Shown in pieces: positions 45,093 through 56,728 of a stretch of 64,000 bases of DNA; position 1 is the stretch's first letter; every line of letters starts with the position of its first letter. A program made the position numbers and the translations under genes. The notes beneath the pieces are model-generated. The model worked only from the letters and a program-made list of their open reading frames with translations, did no database searches and had not been told where the DNA came from. Source of the DNA: Isoetes taiwanensis (taxonomy: Eukaryota > Streptophyta > Lycopodiopsida > Isoetales > Isoetaceae); contig JAJEKV010000023.1 of assembly GCA_021234155.1 (NCBI GenBank), positions 7,292,009-7,356,008 on the forward strand. The letters run 5' to 3'.

Positions 45093-46370
45093 ATGCCAAC
45101 AAACATAAGTAATGCAAGAAAGCAAGGAAAAACTAACCATGTAGATATGAACCACTTGTGTATGCAAAATAGAGGCCCGAGGCCAGAGAACGACAACCGC
45201 GGAACTTACAGAGGAACAGAGCCCGCCCAGCCACGTCCCGCAAGGGAACCCGCTTGAAGAATTTGGACAAATGACCCCGTAAGAAGAAATATCGCAAATG
45301 AGGACGGACCTCAACGATAAAAGGCCATAGCCGCACGCTGTGAGCAGGTTCGTGGTAACGCCAACCGCCGCAAGCATCAGCTCGAGAACGTAGAGACAAG
45401 AAGAGGAGCAAGAGAGGAAGGTCCCCACCGGACTGACTCAAGCTCGATTCACCCGATTCTCGAGGAAGAAGAAGGGCGTAACCAAGTCCGAAGCGCACGA
45501 AAGGCGAGGAACCCCCTGACGGGTGACAAAGGGACACAAGAACCTCCTCGACTACCGTAAGAAAGTAGACTCGTGATTGGGAAATGTTTGAAGGCCAGAA
45601 GCTCGAGCAATTCTCAAAGCAGAACAAGTCGCATGGAGGCAGAGGCTTGGCTTGACGAGATGAGCTAATACGGCAATGCCTATGGTATGAAGGATAAGGA
45701 TAAAGGCAGGGTGGCAACAAATAACCCGGGGAGCAAAGACGATTTGGTGGAAGGGCTATGCCAAGGCTCATGGCTTGCCAGGATGCTTGCGTGTTCAAGA
45801 AGTTTGCTAAAGCCTTCAAGCCCATTACGCCCCAAGAGAGCACAAGTCCAAAGATGATGCAAAGAAGCTCTGTGGTTGCAAAGAAGGCAACAAATCAAGA
45901 TGTAAATACACCTGAGGAATTTATGAGGCTAAGGTCAGATGTGCCAAAGTTAGGTGAGAAAGCACGCAGCTGGAAAGCTACATTGAAGGTCTAAATGAGG
46001 AGATCCGCAAGTTTGTAAGGGCAATAAACCCGAACAATGATCGGGGTTTTGAGTCCAAGGCAATAAGTTTGCAAGGAACAGACCTCGTAATAGCGGCGAG
46101 GCGCAGAAGATACCAAGATAAAGGCAAGGCAAAGAGGCGCCTTCAAAATGAGGACAGCCCGACCCCAGACCGGCTAGAGCCCCATATAGTGGCAATCAAG
46201 GGAAGCAAAGCAGGAGAAGAAGCGGTATCTTTCAAAGACAAACAGAAGGGGCAAACTACTCCAAAGCAAAGGCGATCCTTTCGCAGCCATGCCCAAGGAA
46301 AAGAGACAGAGTGCATAGAAAAGCGGCTTTGCTTCGTGTGTTTTCAGCCAAAGCCATAGGACGCCGAAAC
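45093..46370 (+). pseudogene. Gypsy-2 gag
   Basis: An ATG at 45093 lies 36 bases after another TATA-like sequence (ACTATAAATG, 45052). Capsid-like pieces are EAEAWLDEM near 45635, NTPEEFMRLR at 45905-45935, a helix read as YIEGLNEEIRKFVRAINP at 45972-46030 and LVIAARRRRYQDKGKAKRR at 46083-46142. That is the order of a plant gypsy gag. The zinc knuckle near 46328 is reduced to LCFVCFQPKP. Stops and frame changes are frequent. Confidence 0.7.
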
Positions 46371-49300
46371 CGCCCATATGTCATGAGTGCAGGCCTTAGC
46401 AAGTTGGGAGATTGGGACACCCTGTCTGACGACGACGGCGAGGAGGCCCGCGACTACATTCAGGGTGAGTGTCATATCTTTGCCGCAATAGATACAGAGC
46501 AAGCAGAGAGCCAGTATAAAGTAATTTCCACAGTGGGAAAGGCCAAGGCCAAGTCATTTATAGTCCTGATAGATTCGGGAAGTAGCCATAACTTTGCATC
46601 TCCCAGAATGGTTCAAATGTTGAAGTTGAAACCATTAAAGTCAAAGCCAAGGCCCGTTGTCCTAGCAAGTGGAGCTGTAAGGCAGACGGCAGGTAAAAGA
46701 ATCAACTTTGACATCGACTTGCCGGGGATTAAGATCCAGATGGGGGCAGAGGTAATGGGCATCGGCAAATACGACTTGATAATAGGTATGGAGTACCTTG
46801 GACCAGCAGGGGCCATTATTGATTGTGGAAAGCGGAAGGTGACCTTCCCAACACCCGACGGCAAGATCATTGAGATAACAGGTAAAGAAGTTGTTCCCAT
46901 CATGCAGTGTATGTCTTCTAAACGGCTGTTCAAGTGCATCAAGAGTGAGCAAGTAGCATACATCTTCAAGCTTGAGATTAGTGAGCCGGAAGGAAGCAAA
47001 GAAGACAAGATGCTCAGCAAGTTGCCGAGGCAAATAGCTAAGTTGATCACGGAGTTCCACGATCTCTTTCCGGATGAGATTAAGCAGCTCCCTCCTTACA
47101 GGGGAGTCGAGTGCGAGATAGCACTCGAACCGGGAACAAAGCCAACAAGCAAGGCTCCATATAGAATGACAACGCAGGAGTTGTCCGAGCTGAAGAAGCG
47201 ATTCAGGAGAGCCTTCCGACCTAGGTTTCATTAGACCTAGTGTCTCGCCGTTCGGAGCGCCCATTCTTTTTGTCAAGAAGAAGGATGGATCTTTGAGGAT
47301 GTGCATAGACTATAGACAGTTGAATAAGCACACTATTAAGAACAAGTATGCGCTTCCAAGATCAGACGACTTGATGGATCAGCTTCAAGGAGCAAAGATC
47401 TTCTCCAAAATCGACTTAAGGTCAGGTTATCATCAGATTAGGATAAAGGAAGAAGATATCCATAAGACCGCCTTCAGAACGCGGTATGGGCATTATGAAT
47501 TCCACGAATGCCTTTCGCTTATCAAATGCCCCCGCTAACGCTCATGAGGCTCATGAACGATATCTTCATGGAGTTCCCGGACACCTTTGTGATTGTTTTC
47601 TTTGATGACATTTTGGTGTATAGCAGATCCCTTGAAGAGCACGCATTACACTTGAGAAAGAGTGCTAGAGAAGTTGAAGAGGCACCGGTTATGCATGCCA
47701 AGTTGTCGGGTGCCACTTCGCAATGAGAAGGTGGAATACCTTGGTCATGTGATCTCGGCAGAAGGCATCTCGACGGACCCGCCAAGATTGAAGCAAAGAT
47801 TCAAAGGCGGCGCAAGAATGTGCACGAGGTCGAAGTTTTCTCGGGTCTAGCAGGTATACTACAGAAGTTCGTGAAGAACTTTGCTAAGATAGCAGCCCCG
47901 CTAACGCACCGGACGAGGGCGTAGAAGGTGAAAGATTGGGTAGAGCATTGGCACAAGAAAGCCCAAAAGGGGTTTGAATTGTTGAAAGAAGCTCGACGAC
48001 AAACTCGCCTTGACCTTTGCCGACCCGTGAGAAAGATAAGCTTGTAGCAACAGATGCGAGTAAGATAGCTACAAAAGTGCGGTTTATGCAAGAAGAGCGT
48101 GTGGTAGCGTATGATTCCGAAAAGATGAACGACGCCGAGACGCTGCTTACCCAACGACGATCGAATTGCTTTGCGGTTGTCGGGCATTAAGAATATGGAG
48201 GCACTATCTCTTGGGAAGGAAGTTCCAATTGGATACCGACCATCAGAGCCTCCAATATGTATTCACGCAACCACACCTTAATCTGAGGCAACGGAGATGG
48301 ATGGAGTTCCTCGAAGAATATGACTTTGATATAGTCTACAAGCTTCTGGGAAGCTCAATGTGGTAGCAGATGCGCTTTCAAGGCATCCCCGACAACTAGA
48401 GTGCATTGCAATGCAATTTCTACGCTCTCCAAATGACTTTGGTATGAAGATTGAAGAGTCCTTGCCAATGGATGTGGATTTCAGGGAAGTATGGACAAGC
48501 CTCTCTAAGGAGGCTAGAACAGATAAAGAGCGGGAGGCCTTCAAGCATTATAAGAAGGAAGGCAACCTGTTATACCATAAGAACAAGTTGTGCGCACCAA
48601 TCATCGTGTAAGGAAGTTGATCCTCCATGACACGCACAACAGCCCAATAGCCGCCATGCGATTCATGAAAACATATTTCAAAGTCTTGCAGCTATTATTG
48701 GCCGGGAATGAAGAAGCAAATAGCTCGCTACATCAAGGAATGTCAGCTATGCCAGCAGACGAAGGCGGAGCAGCTTCGAATTCCAGGGGCATTAGAGCCA
48801 TTAGCGGTGCCAAACGCTAAGTGGGAGGTAATCGGATGGGATTTCATCACGGGACTCCCAAAACGGCGAGAGGCAAGGATGCCTTGATGGTAGTGGTCGA
48901 CAAGTTGTCGAAGATGGCACATTTTGTGCCTTGCGGGACCACGATACAGACTATGGATACAAAGAAAGCTCTTCACCAAAGAGATCTTCGTGCTTCATGG
49001 CATGCCAAGGGAGATTATCTCCGGCAGGGGATCCGGTTCATGAGTGCCTTTTGGCAAGACCTCTTTGGCGACGATTCAGACCAAGCTATCCATGAGCACG
49101 GCGTATCATCCTCGTGACGGATGGCCGACGAGCGGACCAACAGGATCTTAGAAGACATGCTACGAAACTATGTCCGAATAAGCAAAGTATGTGGGAAGAA
49201 TTCATTCACTTGGTGGAGTTTGCATACAATAGCACCAAGCAGGAATCGTCCCAAATGTCGCCATTTATGATCAATTATGGCTATCAGTGCCTAACTCCAG

Positions 49301-49930
49301 ACACTTGGCACAACCCCGTGTCAAAAGTAGAAGTTTCGCAGCAGATGTTGGCCGATATGCAGCAGCTCGTGGAGGAAGTTCGAGGTTATCTGCTAGCAGA
49401 AGAAGTCATCGAAAGAGCATCGCCGACAAGCATCGAACAAATGAGAGTTCAAAGTTGGAGATGATGTATGGCTCAAGATAAAGGTGAAGCAGCTAAGCTT
49501 CGGGATTGGCAATTGCAAGAAGCTTGCTCCAAGGTGGGCTGGACCCTTCGTAATAATCAAGAGAGTAGGTAATCAATCCTACAAGTTGGATTTGCCAGCA
49601 CACCTAAAGATTCATAAGGTCTTCCACGTGAGTTTGTTGAAGAAGCATACTCCAAATCCAGACGAAGTCTTGGACACTCCAACGTTGTTGGAAATGACGG
49701 AGGAGCAGCTGGAAATAGTTCCAGAAATGATTCTTGATAAAGCTTTCAAGAAGACAAGGAGATCGGAGTTCCTCCAATACTTGGTCAAATGGAAGCACTT
49801 GCCAGTGGAAGACGCGACGTGGGTACTTAAGAAGGATTTAGTAAAGCAGTACCCACAGTTTATGGAGCAATGGGACGGCAAGGTCATCTCCGAAGAAATC
49901 GGCTCAGGCATGTCGATTTGTGTAGGTTAA
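46371..49930 (+). pseudogene. Gypsy-2 pol with C-terminal chromodomain
   Basis: Protease at 46560-46830 (VLIDSGSSHNFAS, YDLIIGMEYL). RT runs from 47040: a DLFPDEI and YRGVECEIAL segment, [27 protein letters not shown], and VFFDDILVYS with both aspartates kept. RNase H at 47930-48390 (TDHQSLQYVFTQ, a VADALSR motif). Integrase at 48600-49470 with GWDFI-GLPK read across a frame change, VVVDKLSKMAHFVP and FAYNSTKQESSQMSPF. The last frame, 49484-49930, has GPFVIIKRVGNQSYKLDLP, then a chromodomain at about 49730-49860 (FLQYLVKWKHLPVEDATWV). The chromodomain would steer integration to modified chromatin. About eight frame changes interrupt pol. Confidence 0.9.
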
Positions 49931-50739
49931 TTCTTGTATAGATTAATCTACGCATGCAACCTATGCTTGGTATGGGTCGCATGCGTTGTTACCGATGATG
50001 AGACCACTACGGTGATCTCTAGGGCGTGGTGTAATGTCAATGTAGGCATGACCGCGTTTCCGATTGGGCGAGTGGAAGGTAGATTAGAAAGCCTACTTCT
50101 GTTCCACGGAAGTAGACGACCTCGAGAGAAAGGAGGTCATTAAGGAATGCATTGATAGGGAAAGCACCTTTAGCCCCATATATGCTTTGATAGGAGGAAT
50201 CCATCCTTCACGCCCCCCACGCGAGAAGGATATCCTCCACGCTGGGCAACTAGAGGTGTAGGCATGAGCGGCATATAGGCATATAGGCGCCGTCTCCACG
50301 GCCATTATGGAAGATTCATCCTCTTCCTACGCCGGGAGATTGGCCATGCATTCATGTAGATAGGTGGGGTGGTCACCATATAACCAAAATTTATTAAATA
50401 ATTAAAACGGTACTAATGTAGTGTCGACCTGCAGGCCAGTAGAGCGCTCCGAAGAGCAAGGAGGTCGAGCTACGAAGACTTGCAACACAAGTTTTGTCGG
50501 AATGTGTTGCAAGGAATGAAGAGTACCTCGGACAATAATTATAGATATGAAATGTTGAAATTTTGTCTAACTTAAGATAGTGAATACCTCGTTTAATGAT
50601 GTTGTGAATTGTTAAGTATTCCATAGTATGATGACGTGATAATGTTTTAAAAATATTACCTTAGGGTAATCCTAGTAAATGTATAACTATTATATTGTAT
50701 GCATCACGTTGATTGCAGATTGCAGATTAGGAAGATCCC
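49931..50739. other. Gypsy-2 3' untranslated region
   Basis: Non-coding stretch between the pol stop and the polypurine tracts. No structure of note apart from a local repeat of CATATAGGC near 50272-50287. Confidence 0.5.
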
Positions 50740-50792
50740 AAGGTGGGGAGACCCACGATGCTGCGGACAGCATCATTTCAAGGTGGGGAGAA
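50740..50792 (+). other. Gypsy-2 polypurine tract, duplicated
   Basis: CAAGGTGGGGAGA occurs at 50740 and again at 50780, the second ending directly at the 3' LTR (AGGTGGGGAGAA|TGTG). The distal copy is the functional tract by position; the proximal copy could be a spare primer site. Confidence 0.8.
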
Positions 50793-52352
50793 TGTGACGT
50801 TCCAGCACAGTATACGGTCCCAGGACGTATACTGTACTGCCCCGTCACGCGTACACGCCACTCCGACCGACGTGTACGCCAACGGATAGCCAGGTAAGTA
50901 GCCTAGGGGCAACTTGCTAGGAGTGTTCATATATTATTAATGTGCACATGTGCACATTAATGTGGGCACACCTTTCCATGTTGGCATATTTTGCCACCTA
51001 GCCATTAAAGGCAAGTGGGGCCTTTCAATTATCCCACATGCCAAAATGGGTAATTGAAAACCCTAGCCTAAACCCCATGTCTATTTAGGGTAGGAAAACC
51101 CTAGCTTGCTAGTTTTTCGTCCTTAGGGTTTTAGAGCTCAGTTTTGGCTGCCCCAGGAGCCAAAACCGCCTCCCAGACGCCGCCCAAGCGAATTGCACCA
51201 TCAGTTCCCCTGAATTCGCTCAGCTCAGCAGGATGGTTGAACTCAGGTCAGGAGGAGCCACTCAAGGATCAGGTATTTGGTCAATTTAATAGCTTAAGAC
51301 GTCTTCTAGTCATAGAATCAGTAGGTTTAGACTATTAAATTGCCCATAGCAGCTATCTAGATCTTAGATCTCGGACACTAACTAAAGAACCTAACTCTAT
51401 GATTAGATCTAGTTCTTTAGTTCTTCTGTGATGTATTTGGATGATGTATTTCTGTGAACTCCTTGTATTGGGAAGGGGGGTAGAGGCTCTAAAGCTTGTA
51501 GTTGATGCTCCTAGAGTAGCCTCTCTAGCACACTGTAGATTCGGCCTGTGTACAAGAGCCACACCTGGTTGTGGGTGAAGGGGCCAGACTGGCTACGAAG
51601 GAGGTTCATGTTCTGACTCCTGAGCGATCCCCCTGGTGTGTAAAGCCTACCGGGGATCATTGTGACTAGGTCTAATGGCTTACCACTGAGTGCGGGTAAG
51701 GCATGGGCTCGACCCCCGTGGAGTGGTGTACACTTTCCAGTGGGTTCACCGAATCACGGGCAAAGGCCCTCTAGTCACCTTGAGTCAAAGATGTAGATCT
51801 CTGGAGGGAGTGATCCCTACCGCCCCATCGAACCGGGAGGATGAGACCGGTGAATAGCCCCTTCGGCTATGCATCCCGGGCGGCTACTGGTCGTCCCGAC
51901 ACTTTTCACCTACTCGCAAAGTGTGCACTGGGGAGGGGCGGATGGAGTGGACAACCCTATGCCATGTTCTTATGCCAGCCAAATCCATTGCCATGAATTA
52001 CCCCTCGAATGAACTCTGGAGACCCAAGCCGTCAGTCACCCCTTGAGTCTGAGCCTTGGGTAGGATTCCCTATGTGATGTGCTGATCTTTGTCTATGCAG
52101 ATATGTGGAGGACCATCCTTCGAGATGGTCACATGATGTTGAAGTATGTGCTACTGACATGTATGTTTACGCTTCCGCAGCTAGGTAGGCCCTGAGGGAG
52201 ACAGGGTAGAATGACACCTTCACTCTTCCCACTGGGACTCGTTACGGGTGCAGTGATATGTGGAGGGCCCTGTATCAGCATGGAGCTGGTGTGGGGGAAG
52301 AACTCCTGTTTGTATACGGTGAGTGCACCGTATACGAGTAGGGGACGTCACA
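50793..52352 (+). repeat. Gypsy-2 3' LTR, 1560 bp
   Basis: It pairs with 39233-40794 and ends GGGGACGTCACA. In the divergent middle third it tends to keep CTG where the 5' copy reads CG. The target duplication ATTAT follows. Confidence 0.93.
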
Positions 52353-53942
52353 ATTATCAGTGAGACTAATCAAACAGAAGTTATGGGAATAAAGGTTGTA
52401 GGGAAGAAGATGGCAACCAAATTACTTGGTTTTACCCCTGGCCTTAAATAGCACACTTCATGGCCTTTGGGAACCATTAGTCAACAGAATTAAGAAGAAG
52501 CTCATGCTCTACCCAACTTCTCTCTCACTAGCTGGTAGGGTGGAAATTGCCAACTCTGTCATAGCCAGTTCTCACGTCTACTTCTCTTCTACAATAGTAG
52601 CAGACAAAGCCTCTTATAACAGCATAGAGAGTGCTATAAGGAGATTCATTTGGCAGGGTCCACACAAAGTGGCTTGGGCTGATTTGACAAAACCAAAAAC
52701 AGAAGGTGACTTGGATGTAAGGATCTGTTTATCCAAGCACAAGCTCTGGCAGGGAAAATGGTTTGGAGAACAATTCACAGCCATAATCCTTCACCTGCAC
52801 TAAAACTGATACACTATTGGGTGGAAAAATCACATCCAGTTGGTAGTCACACTTTAAAACACCTCCTACCAGATTCTGCTTTCTTCCAAATGACCCCTAA
52901 TGCTGAAACCTCTCCTCTTATGAGAAGGATAATTCAGGCATGGAACTAAGCACTACTATGTTTCAGACCTCCTGTGATAGATGCTCGTTGCAGAGAGATA
53001 AATTTCTTTTGGCATCCTGCTTTTGGTTTCAATCAAAAGCAAAATGATTGTCTGGCTCTTACTCACCCTCAGAAATATATGCAGTGGTTTAATGCTGGTT
53101 TGCAAATAATAGGAGATCTGTTTGATGGTGGAGGCTGGATCTCATGGGATATTTTGAAACTAAAAACTAAGGGGTCAGCTTTGGATGAGAAGATATATCA
53201 TAGAGTGACAGGCATTGTGCAGGAATTTGGGGAGTTAGCAAACAACTCTAGCAGATGGACACTTAGAAACAAAGAAGGCTACTCAGTCAGTGACATATAC
53301 AAGGCATTACTGGATCCCCAGGACTCCAAGGCCAGCAGGCTATGGGGATGTGAGGAGAAAACTTTAGCCAAAGTATGTCAAAACAACTGGAAAAGTTATA
53401 CTGCCAAGAAAGTTAAACTTTTTACCTGGTTGGTTCTTCATCAAAGCCTGCATACAAATGCAATCAGGAGTAAATATGACAGATCAGTTAGTGAGACATG
53501 TCCTTTGGGATGTGGCCAGAAAGAAAGTTCAAACCACATTTTTCAATGTCCTTGGCTGGAGGGTTTTTGGGTTTGGACTTCACAATTAAATCATGGAAGC
53601 CCAGGAAATATGTTGGATTTTCTACATCACAGTAACAGACTGATACAAACTACAAGAAGCCTTTCGATTTGGGTTATTTGGAAACATAGAAATGAGGTTG
53701 CCATTAATGGCAAAAATCCGAATCTCATATCCCTTAAAAATGCTTTCCTGGACATTTTGGCAATCACTGCCATGGCTCACAAAATACAAAAAGGGAAAAA
53801 ATATGACAGGGATTGGGATAGAGTTGGGAGGTTTAATGGTGCTTTTCAATTTTTTTCTACTGTACTAACCGAGTTTGATGGTATTCTCCACAGCTCACCA
53901 GAAGAGACTTCTCAGGATGGGAGCACCAGTGAAGTTGTTTGA
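52353..53942 (+). pseudogene. LINE-B ORF2 third segment (RT end, zinc-binding region)
   Basis: The LINE frame resumes at the second ATTAT and reads on to KLLGFTPG. After a shift, 52426-52803 has a LAGRVEIANSVI segment and FIWQG, the usual thumb region; then 52758-52949 and 52974-53942. The last frame has WTLRNKEGYSVSDIY, then KVKLFTWLVLHQSLHTN and CPLGCGQKESSNHIFQCP, the CCHC zinc-binding domain of plant LINE reverse transcriptases (zf-RVT), and IWVIWKHRN. Three frame changes and a stop at about 52947 break it. Confidence 0.9.
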
Positions 53943-54261
53943 AGATGAAGAGGAGTCTGATGATGAATCAAGAATGTCAGGTGTTGAGCTGGCTGATACC
54001 TTGATTGAGCTGAAACAGGAGGTCATCCATGCCAAGGCCATCAGGAAAATGTTAAACAAGCATGAGGTATGGAGACACAATGGACTGAAACAGGTTTTCC
54101 TCAATCTATTTCACAAATGGCAACAGAAACGGGAAACCCATGTTATGCTCCTCATGGACTACACCAAATTCAGTGCTCGGAGGTTGGATAAGATGCTGAG
54201 GATCTTTGGTAATTCAAAGGTTGAGGACCTCACTATTCAGGATCTAGTTGATGTTTCCTAG
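53917..54261 (+). CDS. LINE-B extra 3' ORF, about 114 aa, acidic and helical
   Basis: The ATG at 53917 overlaps the end of ORF2 by 26 bases in another frame. The product starts MGAPVKLFEDEEESDDESRM, so it has an acidic patch, then predicted helix (ADTLIELKQEVIHAKAIRKM) and a basic end (FSARRLDKMLRIF). It ends at 54261 with no internal stop. It may be a separate ORF3, or the natural ORF2 C-terminus after a frame change. I know no family for it. Confidence 0.45.
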   Translation: MGAPVKLFEDEEESDDESRMSGVELADTLIELKQEVIHAKAIRKMLNKHEVWRHNGLKQVFLNLFHKWQQKRETHVMLLMDYTKFSARRLDKMLRIFGNSKVEDLTIQDLVDVS

Positions 54262-55050
54262 ACTGCTTTCACTTCGATATCTATTTCATATATATCATGG
54301 TCATCAATTTTGTGGACCAAAACTATGACTGATCACTACATGATCAGATAAATTATATGGCTGAATGTCGTTTATCAGTACTGTAGGTACAGGTTTCAGT
54401 CTAAATCAGGGAGATCCCTCTGAATTCAGGCAGAATACCTATTCTTGTAATATGTTTTTTCTTTAAATGAAATATAAAAAACCCTTATGGGATGACTAAA
54501 CCACTTATAGGATCAGGGCTTAAACAGATGAAGTTTCTGCTGGGCATGCAAAAGTTACAAGTCAACCCATGATATGTTGTTCATGTGTTACAGTAGAGTT
54601 CCAGAAGGGGTGTTAGAAGTAGGAAAACCTAATGTAATTCTAATGTGACATGGCATGATGCCATGTCAGCACATATGACTACTTATAGTCATGCGCTATT
54701 CTTTTGCATGTTACTTTTGTTTTGCAGACGTATGCTAATTTATTGTGAATGCCATGCCATATTTTTGTATAGTCTATGTCCCCAGATCTATCATTCAATA
54801 GACTATGGCATATTTGAAATGTAATTGTTAACTTCTTGGGTAATCTGATTGAACCATGGGCATATATGTGGTATGGCCTCAATATTTTGCCTCTGTTCTT
54901 TTCACTGAGACCAGCTATTTCAGCAATTACAGTATTTTCTTGATTGTTTTTTGGGTTATCTGGACTCATGCTGTCTCTTCTTTCTCAATTAACAAGGAAA
55001 TTATTCCTTCCAATGCTATAGCACTAAGGGATCATTCTATAACAACTGCA

Positions 55051-55735
55051 TTTTATTCTTTTGGAATTGAAGAAAAATATTGAGCTTAATCACCCGCTAC
55101 TATTCCTCCTCAGCTTCCTTCCAAGTTCGCCGAACGTAGAACGATCAAAGAATGTGACGGTGGTGTTACCATGGTCGTATTATGCATTATATATTTTGGG
55201 GTAGTATACCAATAATGCATACTTGGTATGTATTAAAATTATTGAAATCTCATGACAAAAGCAAAGGGCATAGATTTTTGTGAGGGTTTCTGGAAGGAGG
55301 CAACAGGAGCAATTTCTGGGCAGTTTTGTTGGCCGAACTTTGGAGCATCATATCTCGGCGACCAGAGATTTTTTTCAGGTGATTCTTACTTTCAGCGATT
55401 CTAACCTAGATGCTGAGTCTACATACAACCAACATGGATGGCATGCATGCGTCTCTTCACTTTCTTGGTTGGATAGCCCAGTTAGTTAGCTCCTCATTGC
55501 ATATCCAATCCATATCGATGGCAAAAGAAATGGAATCGATGTGTGAACAAAATAGAATAAGAATGGATAGAGAATGGCTTAATCAACATCAACAGGTACG
55601 AGGACCACACCAATCCACCAAATGACATTACCTCTCCTTCTGCCTTAGCTTCGGGGGAAGCACCAGTGCGAGCAGGTGTGGATGAAGAGAGGCCGAAAAT
55701 CCAACTCCACACGTCCATAGAGGGTGAGTCGGGGC
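55051..55735. other. Insert in segment B, nature unknown
   Basis: Sequence absent from segment A. It contains a short ORF (55410-55625) with MAKEMESMCEQNRIRMDREW and a leader-like stretch near 55280-55375. It could be the 5' part of some retroelement, but no LTR, primer site or domain is clear. Confidence 0.4.
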
Positions 55736-56191
55736 AGACAATATATATGATGCAACTTTTCTTATCTCTTTTTTAGAGTTGTTTCCTATTTAAGCATCTG
55801 AAGAAGTCTCTCAATTACTCTAGAACTTGTATCAATCTTTCTTATTGTATGCTCCGCAAATTCAAGTTGGATTATAAATGCAGAAAGAAGTAAAGCTCCT
55901 TTAGAGGGTTGTATAAACACTGATTGAAAGTAGGATCTAGAAAAACAACCATCCTTCAATTCAGTTTCAAAAATATTTGAATGAACCTATGCTCAGTTAC
56001 ATAAGATGACTGGCCTGCTTTACAAATAATGTCTAGGTATACGAAAATTTGTGGACATGCAAAGAATAAGAAGGAAAATAGCAAATGGTCTTAGCAGACT
56101 ACTTGCGCAATTATAACGGGATTAAGACTGACCAAAGAGATGAGGACTCAGTAGGTGTTATATAGTGCTACAATGCAATAGTGAAGATATT

Positions 56192-56728
56192 AGGGTTTTT
56201 TTTTTTAGATTACAAAAGGGCCTTCAAAACGTGCCAACTAAGCCAAATGAAGGCAAATGAACTATCAATAAAAAATCAGAGCCTGATGGATCCAGTCAGC
56301 AAAACTGTTACAACTAACTCACTGGATCACATTTTCTAGCATAAGTGTTGATAGACAATTCCAAATGAGCTCTCATTTGGCGCAATCGATAGATCTCATT
56401 GAGATCTTTCCAACCTTAGGTGCAAATTTTAATCACTTGTGATTGTCAAAACTCCAAAAAATGTTGTTTTTAACATTGTTTTACTATCCTATGGGGTTGA
56501 AAGATACGCAAACCACCAAGATTGAAGAGATCTCAATGAGATCTACCTATTGCGCCAAACAAGAGTTCATTTGGACTTTTTTTTATCAACACTTATGCTA
56601 GAAAATGTGATCCAGTGAGTTAGTTATAACTGTTTTGCTAACTAGATTACCTGTTCTATTTTCCAATTGGTAGTTCATAAAGCTTAATCAGCAGTTCGTA
56701 GACCCCTTTTATAATCTCAAACGATCCT
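56192..56728. mobile_element. Foldback element with long inverted arms (Mutator-like MITE)
   Basis: The arms begin AGATTACAAAAGGG at 56207 and close with CCCCTTTTATAATCT at 56703-56717. They pair over about 200 bases with moderate mismatch; the best part is TAACTCACTGGATCACATTT at 56317 against its inverse near 56610. Segment A lacks it, which proves insertion. TGAAGATATT on the left and TGAAGATTAA on the right may be a worn 9-10-bp target duplication. Confidence 0.8.

Larger units (their letters stand above)
39233..52352 (+). mobile_element. Gypsy-2: 13.1-kb Ty3/gypsy chromovirus with two extra upstream ORFs
   Basis: LTRs of about 1.56 kb (39233-40794, 50793-52352) start TGTGACGTTCC and end CGCCACA or CGTCACA. 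The target duplication is ATTAT (39228-39232, 52353-52357). Order inside: primer site, ORFa, ORFb, gag, protease, RT, RNase H, integrase, chromodomain, polypurine tract. The chromodomain places it in the chromoviruses; the length and long LTRs resemble the Tekay/Del type, which is only an inference. The gag-pol region is broken by many one-base shifts, although the outer thirds of the LTRs are nearly identical. Confidence 0.93.
26700..54485 (+). mobile_element. LINE-B: L1-like non-LTR retrotransposon, split by two nested insertions
   Basis: The LINE pieces are 26700-28052, 37108-39232 and 52353-54485, about 5.6 kb when the inserts and one TSD copy each are set aside. They encode the end of ORF1, then ORF2 with endonuclease, reverse transcriptase and a zinc-binding C-terminal region, then a short extra ORF and a 3' UTR ending near ATGAAATATAAAAAACCC. 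The 5' end is cut inside ORF1. Frameshifts and one stop in RT show it was already inactive or has decayed since. Confidence 0.92.
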
